A DNA stretch of 64,000 nucleotides, taken from Takakia lepidozioides (taxonomy: Eukaryota > Streptophyta > Takakiopsida > Takakiales > Takakiaceae). The position numbers and the translations under genes were made by a program. The stretch's first letter is position 1. Every line of letters starts with the position of its first letter. Positions 1 through 12,901 of this stretch are shown here, in pieces. The stretch spans positions 46,766,042-46,830,041 of the forward strand of contig CM060734.1 of NCBI GenBank assembly GCA_030704615.1. The letters run 5' to 3'. The notes beneath the pieces were generated by a model that ran no database searches, was not told the origin of the DNA, and saw only the letters and a list, made by a program, of their open reading frames with translations.

Positions 1-1329
1 GACGCATGCCTGAGAAATTGGTCCGATCTCAGTTTTTATTGTACCATTTTCTTCTCTGTTTTTATGAAAAGAACTTAAGGGGAGGAAGCCCTTTGATTCA
101 TATCAATACAAGGGGAAAAAAAGAAAAACCTTGTGGGTGCCCTGAGGCTAACGATGTTGGTCAACATTCCCGGATCTATCCTATCCTAACAGAAATAGAA
201 GCCATGAAACTTTGAACGCAAACCTGGGGGTGATCCAGAGCAACTAAGCAGAAGGAGCTTCCTACCTACTACCGTCTATCTCGAACTACAGAAGGGACAA
301 AACTGCTGAGCAGAGAACAGAAGCAACTAAGAACCCACAGTTTAGCGCTTACTACGCAAACGGCTCAAAAGTGAGATGGAGTTCCTGTTTTTAGGTGCTT
401 CCATCTTCATATACCAATTTTGGTCTTCACTATCCCTTTTGTTCGTCTCAAAGGGCTTGTCAAGGTCCATTGTGAAATTTGAGACTACCCACGTAGTACT
501 TATGACGAGGTCAAGCCAACCTCAAAAAACGGTAATTCTATTTCCAAATTTCCGACTTTGTGGTTATTTACATACTATATTGACTACTAATAATTCCGAC
601 GGGTCAAATGGGTCCACAAGCAAGAGCACAATTTGGGTAAGTATGTACATGGGATGGCATGTGGGGTCCAAGCGATCGACGTTGATGACTCTCGAAAGAT
701 AGCGACAGTGATGGTCGGTATTGGATGCAGCGCCGTGACACTCTCATAGGAGCTCTCGCAGTACCCTATGCACCAGATTTTCCAAACAACCCAACTCTAA
801 GTCTGTACATAACATTTTTCGCTGCATCATGTGGCCATCATCCTTACAACCGGACACCCACTCTCGAAACTTGAGCTTCTTCGACAAACATATACAAAAT
901 CCCTTTCTAGGGTTCTCTTGGACTAGTCAGCACCAGCAAGTAACAATAAATAGATAAATAACCAAGTGGCTTTTTTTAAATTTTTAATCATCAGCTGATG
1001 ACGTTGAATAAGCAAAGGGAATGTCCACTTTAACTTAGGTACTCTCTCATCCACCCCCGCAATTGCAGCCTTGTTGTCCGATCATTGTACTCCTGCCTTG
1101 GCTTGCAGCCACACCTGACCCACATTTGTTGTTGAGCTAAACCCCTCATAAACCCCTCTCTCATCACTCGCACACTGCTCAAGGCCCTGCGCCAGAGAGA
1201 GTACACATGCGGAGTTGGTGATCAATGCCGCTAACCAAGCCCCCCACTTCGAAGTTTGCCATCTCACTTGTCACGATCGCCAGGCGCCCTAACCACATCT
1301 CAACACAACCGAATTAATGAAACCAAAGC

Positions 1330-1640
1330 AAAAGCGCAGGGAATCGTGGAACGCAGGCGCCGAATGGGGCGCCCCCACTCGCGCGCGCGTGCGGAGTGCG
1401 GACGCGAGTCGCTGAGGCCGCGCGGCGCGAGGCCGCCGCGAGTCCTCGCAACTTCCAAGTCCCGAGCGGGACCGAGTGTCCCGGAGATGTCCCGCCATGC
1501 CTCTGTGCCTACGAGTCCCGGGAGAGGGAGGGCGTGTCAGAGTGTAGAGAGGAAGAGGGATCGTCTCGCACCTCAGCTCCTCTCCAATAGCGATGCTCTC
1601 ATACGCCTCCAAGTGGATCGCTCGTGGACAGAGCGATCCA
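1330..1640. other. GC-rich, CpG-rich island
   Basis: A sharp rise in GC and CpG compared with the AT-rich surroundings, with runs such as GCGCGCGCGTGCGGAG near 1381. Open frames on both strands are low-complexity Arg/Ala/Pro-rich translations typical of GC-rich non-coding DNA. It could be the promoter or first exon of a gene whose remainder I could not recognise. Confidence 0.45.
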
Positions 1641-2309
1641 CAGGTATATTTGGCGGAGGTATATCTGGTTTGACGGAAGTTTCTTCGGTACTGCAGACTG
1701 CAAACCGCATTGAATTGGCGAGCGAAAAGAGAGTCTGAGCAGCCGTCAGAGTGAGATTTGCGCTAGGTATAGGGTTTGAACTTTGAGGAAGGTACTAGAT
1801 GGCAGCATTTAGAGATGCTTGAAGCATATGTTTTTCTTGGGAGATGGTGGCTTGGCAATAAGGTTGGAGAGCATATCCGGATGCTCTCGGGAACCCATCA
1901 TTGAGGAAGTACTGGACAGAGGAAGACCGATTCTACGGCAACAACTTATTAGCCCCCAAAGTGTAAGGAAGGATAGTACGAGCAAGGCTAGCGGCTAGCC
2001 CATCATCACCACGGAACTGCAAGTCCTTGCCGCAATGATCTTGATGGCGAGCACGCCGAGCACTTCATCTCCCTCGCTATCATTAACTGACTTCTGCCTC
2101 TCATGGATGAAGCTGAACCTGCCAATCATGCTCCGAAAGTCGCCTTTGCTCATTCAAATCGAAGTACCAACCAAATGCGGCTGGATGAGAAGTAGTCTTC
2201 CCTCCCTCTACAAAAAACTCTAGTTATTAGTCCAAACCCTAAACAGAGTTGTTGCAGAGACTGCCAGAGAGCAGTCACAGCAATGATCAGAAGTAGCCCA
2301 CGGTCCACC

Positions 2310-2560
2310 AAACAAAACCACGCGGCTCTGCGAACCGCGCGTGTGCGGTTCGTCCGACAACCGTGCGGCCGCGGCATGGCGCCATACGTGTCGGTAAACC
2401 GGGTGGTGCACGGCCACGTGGAGGTGACGGCGCCGCCGTATTGCCGAGTACGGAAAGTCTCATTAGGGCTGCCCGGGGCCGTGTCATTCGCACGGGGGAC
2501 CGGTGACCGGGCTGGCCGGGCGCCGGTCGCCCCGGCCCTACACTTGTCGTGGTTGGACGG
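2310..2560. other. Second GC-rich island
   Basis: GC-rich and CpG-rich patch with several open frames overlapping on both strands, none resembling a known protein. It lies about 700 bp from the first island; the two may belong to one promoter/first-exon region or to a decayed GC-rich repeat. Confidence 0.4.
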
Positions 2561-5500
2561 AGATGGATGGCAGGCGTCATTACGAGGCCACCTACTTCCT
2601 CGCGATTTCCGTAAAGGTTTTTGGTGGCATGCACGCAACGGGGCGGGCAGCAGGCAGCGCAGGGCACGAAGCCTGAGGATTATTAGCGAAGAAGAGCCAC
2701 GGGGGATAAGATCAGAAGGGAAGCTGCTGGGTATGCAGCCGTTAGGCAGCTCCTGACGTGGGTTCTATTGCAACGCAAGTTGATAGGCTGCTTCGGAGGG
2801 GCGTGTTCGGGATGCTGTGAGTTGGCAGACATTGAAGGAAGGTAACTGAGAGAGGAGAGGGGTGATGGCAGGGACCTTCTTGCTGCTTTTCGTGCACCCA
2901 GAGTCCGTGTGTGATGGAGTGATAGGGTGCAGGGTGACAGGGAGGTTTGACAGAGCCATAGAGCGTCTGGCAGGTTGCCACATTGTGAGGCAGGATTGGC
3001 GGCATGATGTAGAGAGCTATTATTGTCACTTGCCAGATGATCATTGTCATACAGTGTGGGAGAGACTGGGGACACTTGTGGGGGTGCCACATGAGATTGG
3101 TGATAAGCCATAAGCTGGCGTGGAAGAATAGGGGTTGAATTGAAACACAGCCTGCTCAGCATTGTTTTGTATAAAGTTTGGATAAGCTGAGAGATGGACA
3201 GGGAGTTAGGTAGCACGTGGGCCTTCTCATACATGGATCAAGGCCACGAGGCTGCTGCTGCATGATTGGGTGCAGCTTCGTCTAAAATAAGGCTCCTCTT
3301 TGGTATGATAGGCTTATCATCCAAAACTGGTCCCAAGGAATTTTTTTGGGGAGCAGATCCGCTTAGTTTAATGGGATAATCATTGTCAATTCTTTCCACC
3401 TAATAATTGGTCTTTGGGAAGCCGATTTCTTTTCCGCAAGGTTTCTGCTCGCTCCACTTGAGTGAGTACTTTCGCCCATGTGATAAGTTAGAACCTGGTA
3501 TGGTAGATTGGCAAGGCGATGAACTAACTTTCTTTCAAGTTATGTTCATCAAATGCCTTGGGTTTTGAAGAGGGTATAAGTGGTAGGATGTGCTAAAGTA
3601 CAGTCTTAGATAGACAGTACAGCTTGCTTATCTTATCAAGATTTGCAAGTTTGAAAAGCAGCCAGGCTAGAGCTTCCCACCCTTCCTGCAGTTTTTACCG
3701 CAACCAGGGGAGCGTGGCTTAGCTGGGCGATAGCTTATCACCCACTAGTGATAGAGTACAGTCCACCAGTACATAAATGAAGTTCTTGCAGAGGAGTACC
3801 TAGCCTAACTGATAACTGATCTGATAACATTTCAAACTGTATAACTGATCATCAGCATGGGCCCCATGACTCGGGGTAAGTTACGTTCCCTTGGATCTAC
3901 TCGCTCACTTATCACGTTTCTGTAGGTGTATAACCAACATGAATGCAAAACCCTCCTAGGCTCAAGGTTTGGATACTGTGATTCTTGGGGGCCCACCCCC
4001 CTAACAATGAGTCAGTGGGCTCCCGCGGGTTCATGGCCTGGTTTTGTTTTTGCGGATTTGCTGTGATGCCTATGTTATGTGCCCGACAACTAGTGTGGAA
4101 TCTGGATCTGCTTGGGTCTGACCCGCCCACTCTTGTATAAAAGTAGAGAAGACAGACATGGCCCCAATGTGAAGAACAACCTCGCTGTGTGTGCCATTGT
4201 TTGCATTCTTGTCTCTCTTGATTCCCACCGCCTTTGCTACATATCTCCCTTGTCCCTGCCCATGTGCGTCCTCCCAAATGTGGACACTGCGAAAACGGTT
4301 CACCATTGGACTAGATACATCATAGCGGGTCTGCTCTCCCCTACCTTTACCCAAGGTGGGTTGAGGACCAAACCTGTGTTGGGACTGGATTCAACCCCCC
4401 TGGACAGTTGTTGACAATCACCCCGTCCTCAGACGGAGGCAGGGTTAAAATTGATGTCACTCATGTACAAGTAAAGTTTGTTTCACGTCCCGTGAATTTA
4501 GCCTTGGTCAAGATTAGTGAAGTGATTGGCAAGCAACAGCAGTAAAAGTAAGTTAGAAGCAATGATCTTCTCTTCTCAGCCTTTGGCACAGCAGCCGGCA
4601 GCGCTAATTAATACCAGAATACCATTAACACCCCTGCGACTTTGAATGGCAATCCACAATCCAGACCATCAAACATCACACCTGTGTATTTCTAAACTCG
4701 CCCACTGGGTAACGTGGCACATTGCCCCAAGCTTACACGTGGGCCTCCCATGCACCTTTGGCATATCCCGAAGGTTCCTTTGTATATTCAGAAGCATCTT
4801 AGGGCTTTAGTCCCGATACCGTGTGACGTGTCCTAGGGTTTAGGTGGAATCTAGCAGGTACATTGCATATGCTGTCGGGATCTGAGGGTCTAGTCACAAA
4901 AGCACTCTGTATTGCTACGGTCACCCACATTGAGCAGCAAGGGCGTTCTTATTAGGGACAATAGAGCTGTAGAAGAGGTGATTGGGAAAGAGAGTTCACA
5001 TACCTTGTTGATGAAGCCAAGAGTTGGGGAGAAGACAAAGCAGGTTGGAATCACAGATTGAGGAAAATGCACCAGCAAATTCGAATAATAAAAAGTTAAA
5101 ACAAAGAAAGTATACAAGCTGAGGCTCAACAAGGATATGGACAAAATTGAGGCATCTCTTTGATCCATCTACCAAGAAGACTTGTGGTACCCGACCTTGG
5201 CCTTAACAAGGTGCTCCGGTTTCAGGCAACCAGTTCCTCTGCATTCCAAGAGGCATACCAGCCAAAGTGTTCAGATTGAAATCTTCACCACAGAGTGTGC
5301 CAAAGAGTTGAGGTTTGGACAGATGAAAAAGAATAAAAGTGAACTCAAGGGGGCTATTTTTGGATGCACCCTTGTAATTATGGAGCCCTTTGCACCCAGA
5401 GGCAGGACAAGGTCCTTTGTTTGGGAACGGGGTTTGAATTTTGTCAATGCTGATGCGCAGTTATGAACGCATCCTGCTATCAGCAGAACTGGTTTTCCCC

Positions 5501-5660
5501 AGTTCTTCTCATCCCCCTCCAATCAGCATGGACTAAATTGATAAAATGGAAAAAATCAAGGGGACATGTCGAATACGTTACACAGCTAACATTACACGAT
5601 GAAACCCTGCAAATCTCATAAACCCCAGAAAGATCGAATACCACAAACATGAAAGGTTCT

Positions 5661-8600
5661 TCAAACATCATATGTGCCAGGTCCTGGCAAGTCATCAATT
5701 GGACGATTCCATCGTAATCCTTTTGTGAAGTTGATGAAGGGTGGGTTAGCACATCTCGAATTGGCTTGGTTACCCTGCTCCACAATCAGAATCAGCCAAT
5801 TAGTCCCTTCTTTGAGACACCCGTTGTCTGAAATCAAGGAGAGCATCTCCATCTGTCCCTGATGCTCTCCTTGACCATTCCCTGTAAACACAGTCCGTTA
5901 TGTACACTTGAGGGCATTGTCCAGGAGGGATAATAACCTGCCCAGTGGGAATTCAAAGAAATGAAATTCATGAAAACATAGCCATTCGAGACTGGGAATT
6001 GACGTCATAACAGAAGCACGATGTTGTTCCCAGCATGTCTACTGTATCCCTGGTACATATGTGGCTCTGATTGTACTCCTGTAGAGACATGAAGAGAGGA
6101 AGAAGAGGAAGAAGAGGAAGTATTTTTTTAAGCTATATTAATGAGAAGTAACTCAGCAAGCCTTGAAAAGGATGAGTGAAATTCTGCTGTTCTCTACATT
6201 CTCACAATGGTCTCTCATACAGACGGGGAACGCACCATGGATGATACTTGCTTGAAGCAGCCGGGACCTGGGGAGGTTTCTCCATAGTGGCTTTTATCAT
6301 GCTCCTTCGACAAAAATACCTTCATTGATTCCATAAGCAGTGCCAAGGGCACAGCTGTTAGTACACTGGAAAGACTAAAGTTACTGTGGGGAGTGCTCCC
6401 TCAGTATTAAATCCACGGGAAAAGTTACTTTTCTCTGCACACTCAACAAACATTCGGCAATGGACCATGACAAAACCATAAACTGCCGTTCATGCAGTCC
6501 TTTAAAGGTTTTGAAAATTGATATTTTTCATACACGGTCTCAACCTGAAATATGCTGGCATTCGATTAGAATGCTTCATGTCACATCTACAGGTTTTCGA
6601 GACTTTGCAGCTCTGAGGAGTTCAAATGTTCATGTTAGTAAAGATAGAGGGATGCTTTCAATCTCCTTTTGGGTATGAGGAACTGTTCTCCGTACTCAAA
6701 TGTAACATATTTGGCATTTCAGCCTTTGGTCTATGCAAAATGATCAAGATCTGACTTCTTAAGTAGGCCTTTTTTCCAATCCCACTTATGTTGTCTCTCT
6801 CTCTCTCTCTCCCTTTTGTTCCCGCTCAAACTGGGTGCGGGGTCAATGGCCACAAGGCTACGGCAAACAACGTCTTATGAGTACAATCTCTCTCTCTCTC
6901 TCTCTGGCAGCCTACCTGCACGAGGCATTCACCCTTAGACAATCAGTCGAACAATAGTTCTTATCATTGACTCTGGTTTCCTGTTTTCTCTCGTGTTTTT
7001 CTTTCCATTTTGTCCCATAAGCTCTATGAGCTTTCCGCGGACGTTATAAAGCACCATTTCATTTCATATCTCTGGTTTTTGTCTCGTGTTTCTATGATTT
7101 TGAATGCTGAAATGCCTTGGCTGAGTCTCCCGTGTTGACACAGAAACTCAGTACCTCTGCATCTGCACCCTCTGTCCAGAACTGATGACTTCAGCGGGGA
7201 TTGTCTCATTCTTGTCATTTGACCCTCCAGCTTCTGAGTTATTGACTAGTTCAGAACCACATGACACTAGCAGAAGGAATACCTTGTCCAATCTCGCACG
7301 TGAGCAATGTGGGAAGCTGAAGGCAGGGAGTGTGAGCCGCTGAGACTCAGCTTGCGTCCCCACTGACCCCTTTACCTTATACTGCCCTGGTCCTGCACTT
7401 TCTGGATCATATTTTATCTGTTCCCAACCCAAACAAAGCAAGCAACTCTTGTAAAGGTATGGAAAGTAAAGCTTACCAATCCAATAATACATACATGCCC
7501 CCTCCTACACTGTCGCTTGTCCGGTCCACATTGTCCCCCTCAATATCTACTCACTACATTTTCACTTCTGACCTCTCTTTGTCCACATCATAAAAAAACA
7601 CAACCACCGCACCTAAGAAGGATCGTTCTTACAACAAGGAGGGAACCCTTGAAATTGTTTAGATAAAACCACCTCCATACACAGACAGGCAATTACTTGC
7701 AGCCTCCCTTTGGAACATGGTATATGCTTTACTTCTTCAAAAACAGAAGGATGGGCCTTATAGTGGAAGATAATATGACAAGGTAAATATGACAATTGAG
7801 CTAGGTTAGCATTTGAAAATGCAGACGTGCACATGGCACTGCACAGTGCACTTTGAACAAGGGTTCCACATCATCCTCAAACAACAACAACCTCCCCCCC
7901 CCCCCGCCAAAAAGCATCCACCAGCCTGCCAAAGGCTATGATGATTCAAACCAAAGCAAACCAGACCAGTAGTCCAACAACAAGGGAACAGCAAGCAGGA
8001 CAACCCACAAAAGATTCTGCCCTAGAGAAAAAGATGGTGGTCTCCAAGAACTCAAAATTCCTTAATACAATGGCCTGGTCCAATCCAACCTAGGCCACAC
8101 AACCACATTCTTCACATAGTGACTCACAAGCACATGACAGAGGTGGCTTGACAACCTAGTGTGAAGTCAAGTCCTTACAGAAAAGCACATCAAACACAGG
8201 TACAAATTGCGGCCTCTGAATTTTTACACAAATATCTATACACCAGATGTCGTTAAATCCAAATCAACAAAAGGCCTAGTGCACTAAACGATGATATGTT
8301 TAGATTATGAGTTCTGGGCTTTTGGCATTGGAATGATGATGTTATGAACTTATTTTCAAAGCTTTGCTGTGCTCAATCACTTCCCAGGACAAAGTAAAGG
8401 GTCTCTGTAGATTCTTTTGCTATTCTAAGCCTGAACTTCATGGGTTACTGAATGTAGTGCATGGATGTTACAGCACGCACACAGTCTCTCCTCTCCACCC
8501 TTGTCTCTCTGTCGATTCAAGGAGACATACATACAGGTTGAGGAACAGGGCTGGTTAAAGGACCTGGTCTCTCAGTCCCTTGGTAAAATTGATCACCGGA

Positions 8601-11600
8601 GCTGTTCGGTTTCTGGATGCAGATTGAGGGCCAAATGTAGTCCTTGCACCATACACACTGGGACCTGGTGACTGCGACCCTAGTTTGGCCTTCACCCCCC
8701 GTACAGATCAGTCAGAAGACATTTCTCACTCTTTAGATGACTCCAAATGATTAATATATCCATGAAGAAGTTTTAGTTTGTATAGAATGGTAGCAGGCAT
8801 GAGACTCCCTGTCATGTCCAGCACTTCGTTTACTTTTTATCAATGTGTCGCAGCATTGCATGTTCAGAGGAGCTACTCTTTTTAGGTTCTTCAATGTGTA
8901 CAACACCACCCCCTCCATGTGTGAATATGACTTTAATGTTTTTCAGTATACTAATTCATTTTACTCTTCGTACTTGGATTGTCCAGAGGTTACGCATCCA
9001 TGGTAAGAATGCTTGATGCCCATTGTCACTTTATACAGCATGCCAATGCCGTGAAGGTCTTTCATTTGGCGTGCAATTGTGATCCCTTCTCTGTTTGATA
9101 AAACTAACATACTCCGTCCCTGGAAAAAGTTGGGAGGGCCCTGGTTGGAAGGTGAATACCTTGTTAAATTCAACGCTGAGGTAAATTTTTTCTCTTTGAT
9201 CCCTGGTGCCTCTGGCAAACACATATCTTTCAGGTGATTTCTTGGCTGATTGCACCTGTCCAGAAACTTACATAATTCAGAAGGAGAGATATTGTCCAGA
9301 CAACATAGAGTGTCATACCACAGACACTTCAATCTTCTTGCAATCCATCATTACACAGTATGAAATTATGCATACAAAGGTATAAAGTAACACTCAAAGT
9401 TCGATACTCGAACATCATTAGTTCGTTGTTTATGAAGGGAAAATTCATGCCCTACACAAACAACAGCCGCTTCTAAGGTGTACGTTGACAGGCCTATTCA
9501 TGACCCTCCCATCTGAGGCAGAATTCCTTAGACAGATTCCATCTGCATAGTATTTGCCCCATAGTGAAAGACATATCACCAGTTTGACATTCTATCCGAG
9601 AGTTTTGGGACTAATCTCAATCAAGGGAGAGGCAATCCTTGACAGAAGCAAGTACAATACTATGAAGTCATAGATTGTGGGCTGATAGAGGTTTCAACCA
9701 AAATTCCATATCAAGCTGCTTGGACACATTCACAATGCTAAGTGGTGAGATTCCATCAAGGTCTATAGACCATCTGGAAAGCACTGGAATCCAGCCGCTC
9801 TGAAATCTGTGCTAATGACCTTCAACAACAAACACATGGTTTAGTTGCAGCTGGTGATTCCTGATAAACTATGCTAGGCATTACCTCACACAGAGTCTCA
9901 AGCAATATTCCCATACAATTGTGTCACAATACCTGGTAACCAAAAGAAGATGGTTGCTTATAAGCTCCAGGTCCCGGCTGTTCATCAGGTTTTCTCTGCA
10001 CATAATAGTAACATAGGATAGGATGATCAAATCCAAGCCTTCTCTGGAGCTTGATAAGTGAGAACAAGCAAAAGAAAGAGGTATAAAGAAGGACAGAAAC
10101 GAATTTATTACCTTTGCAGAAACCCCAAGAGCTTATGAGAGTTGACTACGTAACAAGCTCTTTGAAAACCAGGTCCAGATTGGTAAACTCCTAAAAAGAC
10201 AACACACATCCATGAACAGACACTCAACAACTGTTTGGCCATCGAAGAGGGATGGTACTTACTCGCTTCCATCGATTCGCCCCACCAATTTTAATAAAAG
10301 GTGGAGACTCGCAATTTGAAGTTGGTTGCCTCCCAAAGGATGAGGCTAACTCGTATGCCGGACCTGTCGGCCATCAACAAATGTCTTTTACTAATAGCCT
10401 AGTCTTTATCATCTAAAAGTTTGGGCTAAGAGAAATCAAGAACGAAAACATCGGAGTTTGAAACTGGAAAGGCAGGAGCACGCCACAAGAGAGGACGGAG
10501 AAAGAAGGGGACTTAATAATGTCCACACACACACAGGAGAACTGGGAAAACGAAAGACTAATATGTAATATGTAGATTGAAAGCCTCGAAAACCGTAGGA
10601 GCAAAGAAAGTTCGAATAACAATCTCCAAAATCAAAGTAAGACTTAATCTCTAACAGGCTAGGTGAGTTCCTGCTTGACAATGCCTGAAGAGGGAGGTGG
10701 AGGAGGAGGAGAAGAAAAATAGTAAATACATCAACAGGAGGCGCAATGGGATGGGAGGCTGGGGGAAGCAGATGAATAAGCAAGCACTTCCATTTTGTAA
10801 CAAAAAAAGATGCATGAATCACTACAGTCACTGGAAGTCCTTTCCCGAAAGTACTGGACAGAGAAGAACAATACCAGGACTGAAGTTCCCTGGCTTTGTC
10901 TTTGTCATCTCTGCACTAAGGTACATCTGCACCCAGGACCAGGACTGTCAATCTGCATTAGGTGCCATTAGCATGAATTTTGCAATACTAATACAATGCA
11001 GGTGTTATGTTCATGTGTCGCCTGCATACAAACTGCCTGGTTTCTGGTATCCAGACTCTGCAAAAACAGATAAATTATCATTCAATGTGGCGTGATCTCT
11101 TTGGACAGCAGGACAAGCGGAGCTGATATGCAGTCTTTGCTACATACTAATGCCAAAAGTGGCAACAGAATCCTTCTTTCAACAAGATGCAGTATATGAC
11201 CCTTAGCACCCTGCCACATTGACTGCAAGGCTGCCAAAAGGGAGAATGCATCAAGAGCACATGATTTCCATAACGCCCGTTTGTGCAGGGGCATGAGAGT
11301 CTATATTGCAACACAGGTCACAGCATTTCTCTGGCATTCACTAGCCCACGAAGAGGAGCGCTGTTAGAGGTATACATTGTGACAGTCTTGACAGAACTTG
11401 GAAACCTGGAACCCTAGATCTCGAGTTGTGAAGGCACCATAATGTGAGATACAAACAGCCTTCCCACTTCCTACCTTGTCAATGGATCATTACGAATTCT
11501 GAAATATAAATTCCAGAGCATTGAAAGTGTTGTCTCCTCCAAGTAGAAGTGTCATGGAGGAATGATCTAGCAACTATTCAATTTTAACCCTGAAAGGTGA

Positions 11601-12901
11601 AACCACTTGGCCGTTCAATTTAAAACCTAACAGACAAGACTGTAACTGATGTCAATCCTACCTCCAGTGAACCCACTGGAATATTGGAGTTTGTGTCATT
11701 CATTGTGCTTTGACTGCTATCATTGGGATTTTGAACCCAATGGATCCTTTTCAAGTTTAAGTTTCCTGTACAGTGAAAATCGAATTGAAATTTTCTCCAT
11801 GCACCATTGCCCCTGAGGAAGAGCCACTCTCTGAGCTGTGACTATTGTTGCACAGCTTGTACTTCACCTTAGGCTGGTAAGATTGGCTTACAATTGATTC
11901 ATGTGTACAGTTTCCACCTGGACTGGGGTGCTTATGTTGATTATAGTTGATGGTCCCCCTGCATATGGCAAGTATCAGTGGCAGACTCCTGGCATTTCTG
12001 CCAGTTTAATTCAGATCCTGAAAAGAGTGAAACCCTCTGAAAAATAGAGATCAAACCTTGTCCAAAGCACTGCGACCAGCAGTTCCAAATCCAATTGAAG
12101 GAGACGTAACCCTTTTTGATAATATCTGCATGCAAAATACATAGATCAGGTTCTAACCAGTTTAAGAGAGCTATTCTTCAGTGTGGGATCTTAAGAACGG
12201 AGTTCCTTAAAGGTTTTGGACATACTACTGTCACTGACCAGAAACTGCCTCTGCAGCTCAAGAGTTAGACAATGCTTACATGACATTCAAAGCTGACACA
12301 TTTAACAGATCATCCTGTATCTCATAAGGATATGCAAACCACAAGATGCACTGTACATTCTAAATGTCACATCTAATCATCATATATAACTAGAGAGAGG
12401 TTCTTGCAACACTGGAAGTTATACTTCCCACTACATTGATTCACAAACAACCTCGAATTGATCAGAGTTGAAATGCACTGTGGCATTTTGAACATGTTGC
12501 AGTCCTTCAGAAATTGCAGCTAACGATGTCCTACATCTGTCCAGTCCAGCTGTCAAAATGACTTCTTTATTTTCAACCCCAGCCAGCTCACAAAATCACT
12601 ATGTTGACTTAAATTGAACAGTCCCTAATGATGTTGGAAACCAGGAAAAGACTGAAGACCTCATGTTAATACAAAACTAGACAGAGAGTATAGAAACTGA
12701 ACTAAAGACTGATGATCCTCCAAAATTGCAAAAAAGCCAGAGAGTGAAGGTTCTGGCAGAGCTGACAGAGCTCACCTGTGGACCAAAAGTGGATTTGGTG
12801 GTGCGGCGGTATGGCTTTGGTGGAATCCAGTTTCTGTCTAGCCTAAATGCCTCACTGTAATGTATTCTGTCCGCTTTAATATTAGGAAAAGCGTGTGCCA
12901 T
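5661..12901 (-). CDS. Sperm-tail PG-rich repeat (SHIPPO) protein, 10 exons
   Basis: Ten exons join in frame with GT-AG introns: 12776-12901, 12057-12125, 10875-10926, 10112-10190, 9933-9993, 9160-9255, 8564-8689, 7283-7417, 6236-6319, 5661-5774. They sum to 942 nt, an ATG-to-TGA frame of 313 residues. The product carries repeated PG-rich motifs: SGPGF (~87), PGPGAY (115-120), SPGPSVY (168-174), AGPGQY (211-216), SPGPGCF (264-270) and the C-terminal PGPGTYDV (306-313). Between them are spacers of the form FG.Q...R..P.....F...R..K.YLS.E, typical of the family. Known family members are filamentous proteins of sperm flagella and ciliary doublet microtubules, so a role in the sperm axoneme is inferred. 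The acceptor of exon 5 sits in a NAGAG context; 9993 was chosen because it keeps the frame. The gene looks intact. The exact orthologue (ODF3-, STPG-like or other) is not resolved. Confidence 0.9.
6793..6905. repeat. Two (CT)n microsatellites in an intron
   Basis: Two pure TC/CT tracts of about 18-20 bp each (6793-6811 and 6887-6905) lie in the intron between exons 6236-6319 and 7283-7417 of the SHIPPO-repeat gene. Confidence 0.85.

Larger units (their letters stand above)
1..5660. other. Intergenic region, no gene recognised
   Basis: No stretch here could be matched to a protein family on either strand, and no set of spliced exons could be assembled. Two GC-rich, CpG-rich patches stand out (about 1330-1640 and 2310-2560) and are listed separately. 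Around 3910-4410 there is a TATA-like TTGTATAAAAG (about 4133) inside sequence that could be an old LTR, but no paired copy, primer site or target duplication was seen. The region lies downstream of the minus-strand SHIPPO-repeat gene, so its 3' UTR probably covers a few hundred bases below 5661. Confidence 0.6.

Noticed and set aside
1256-1738. Arg/Pro-rich frames in the first GC island
   Set aside because: Several frames on both strands are open at once, as expected from GC-rich DNA with few stop codons; no domain was recognised.
2283-2756. 157-codon plus-strand frame in the second GC island
   Set aside because: Overlaps equally long minus-strand frames and resembles no known protein.
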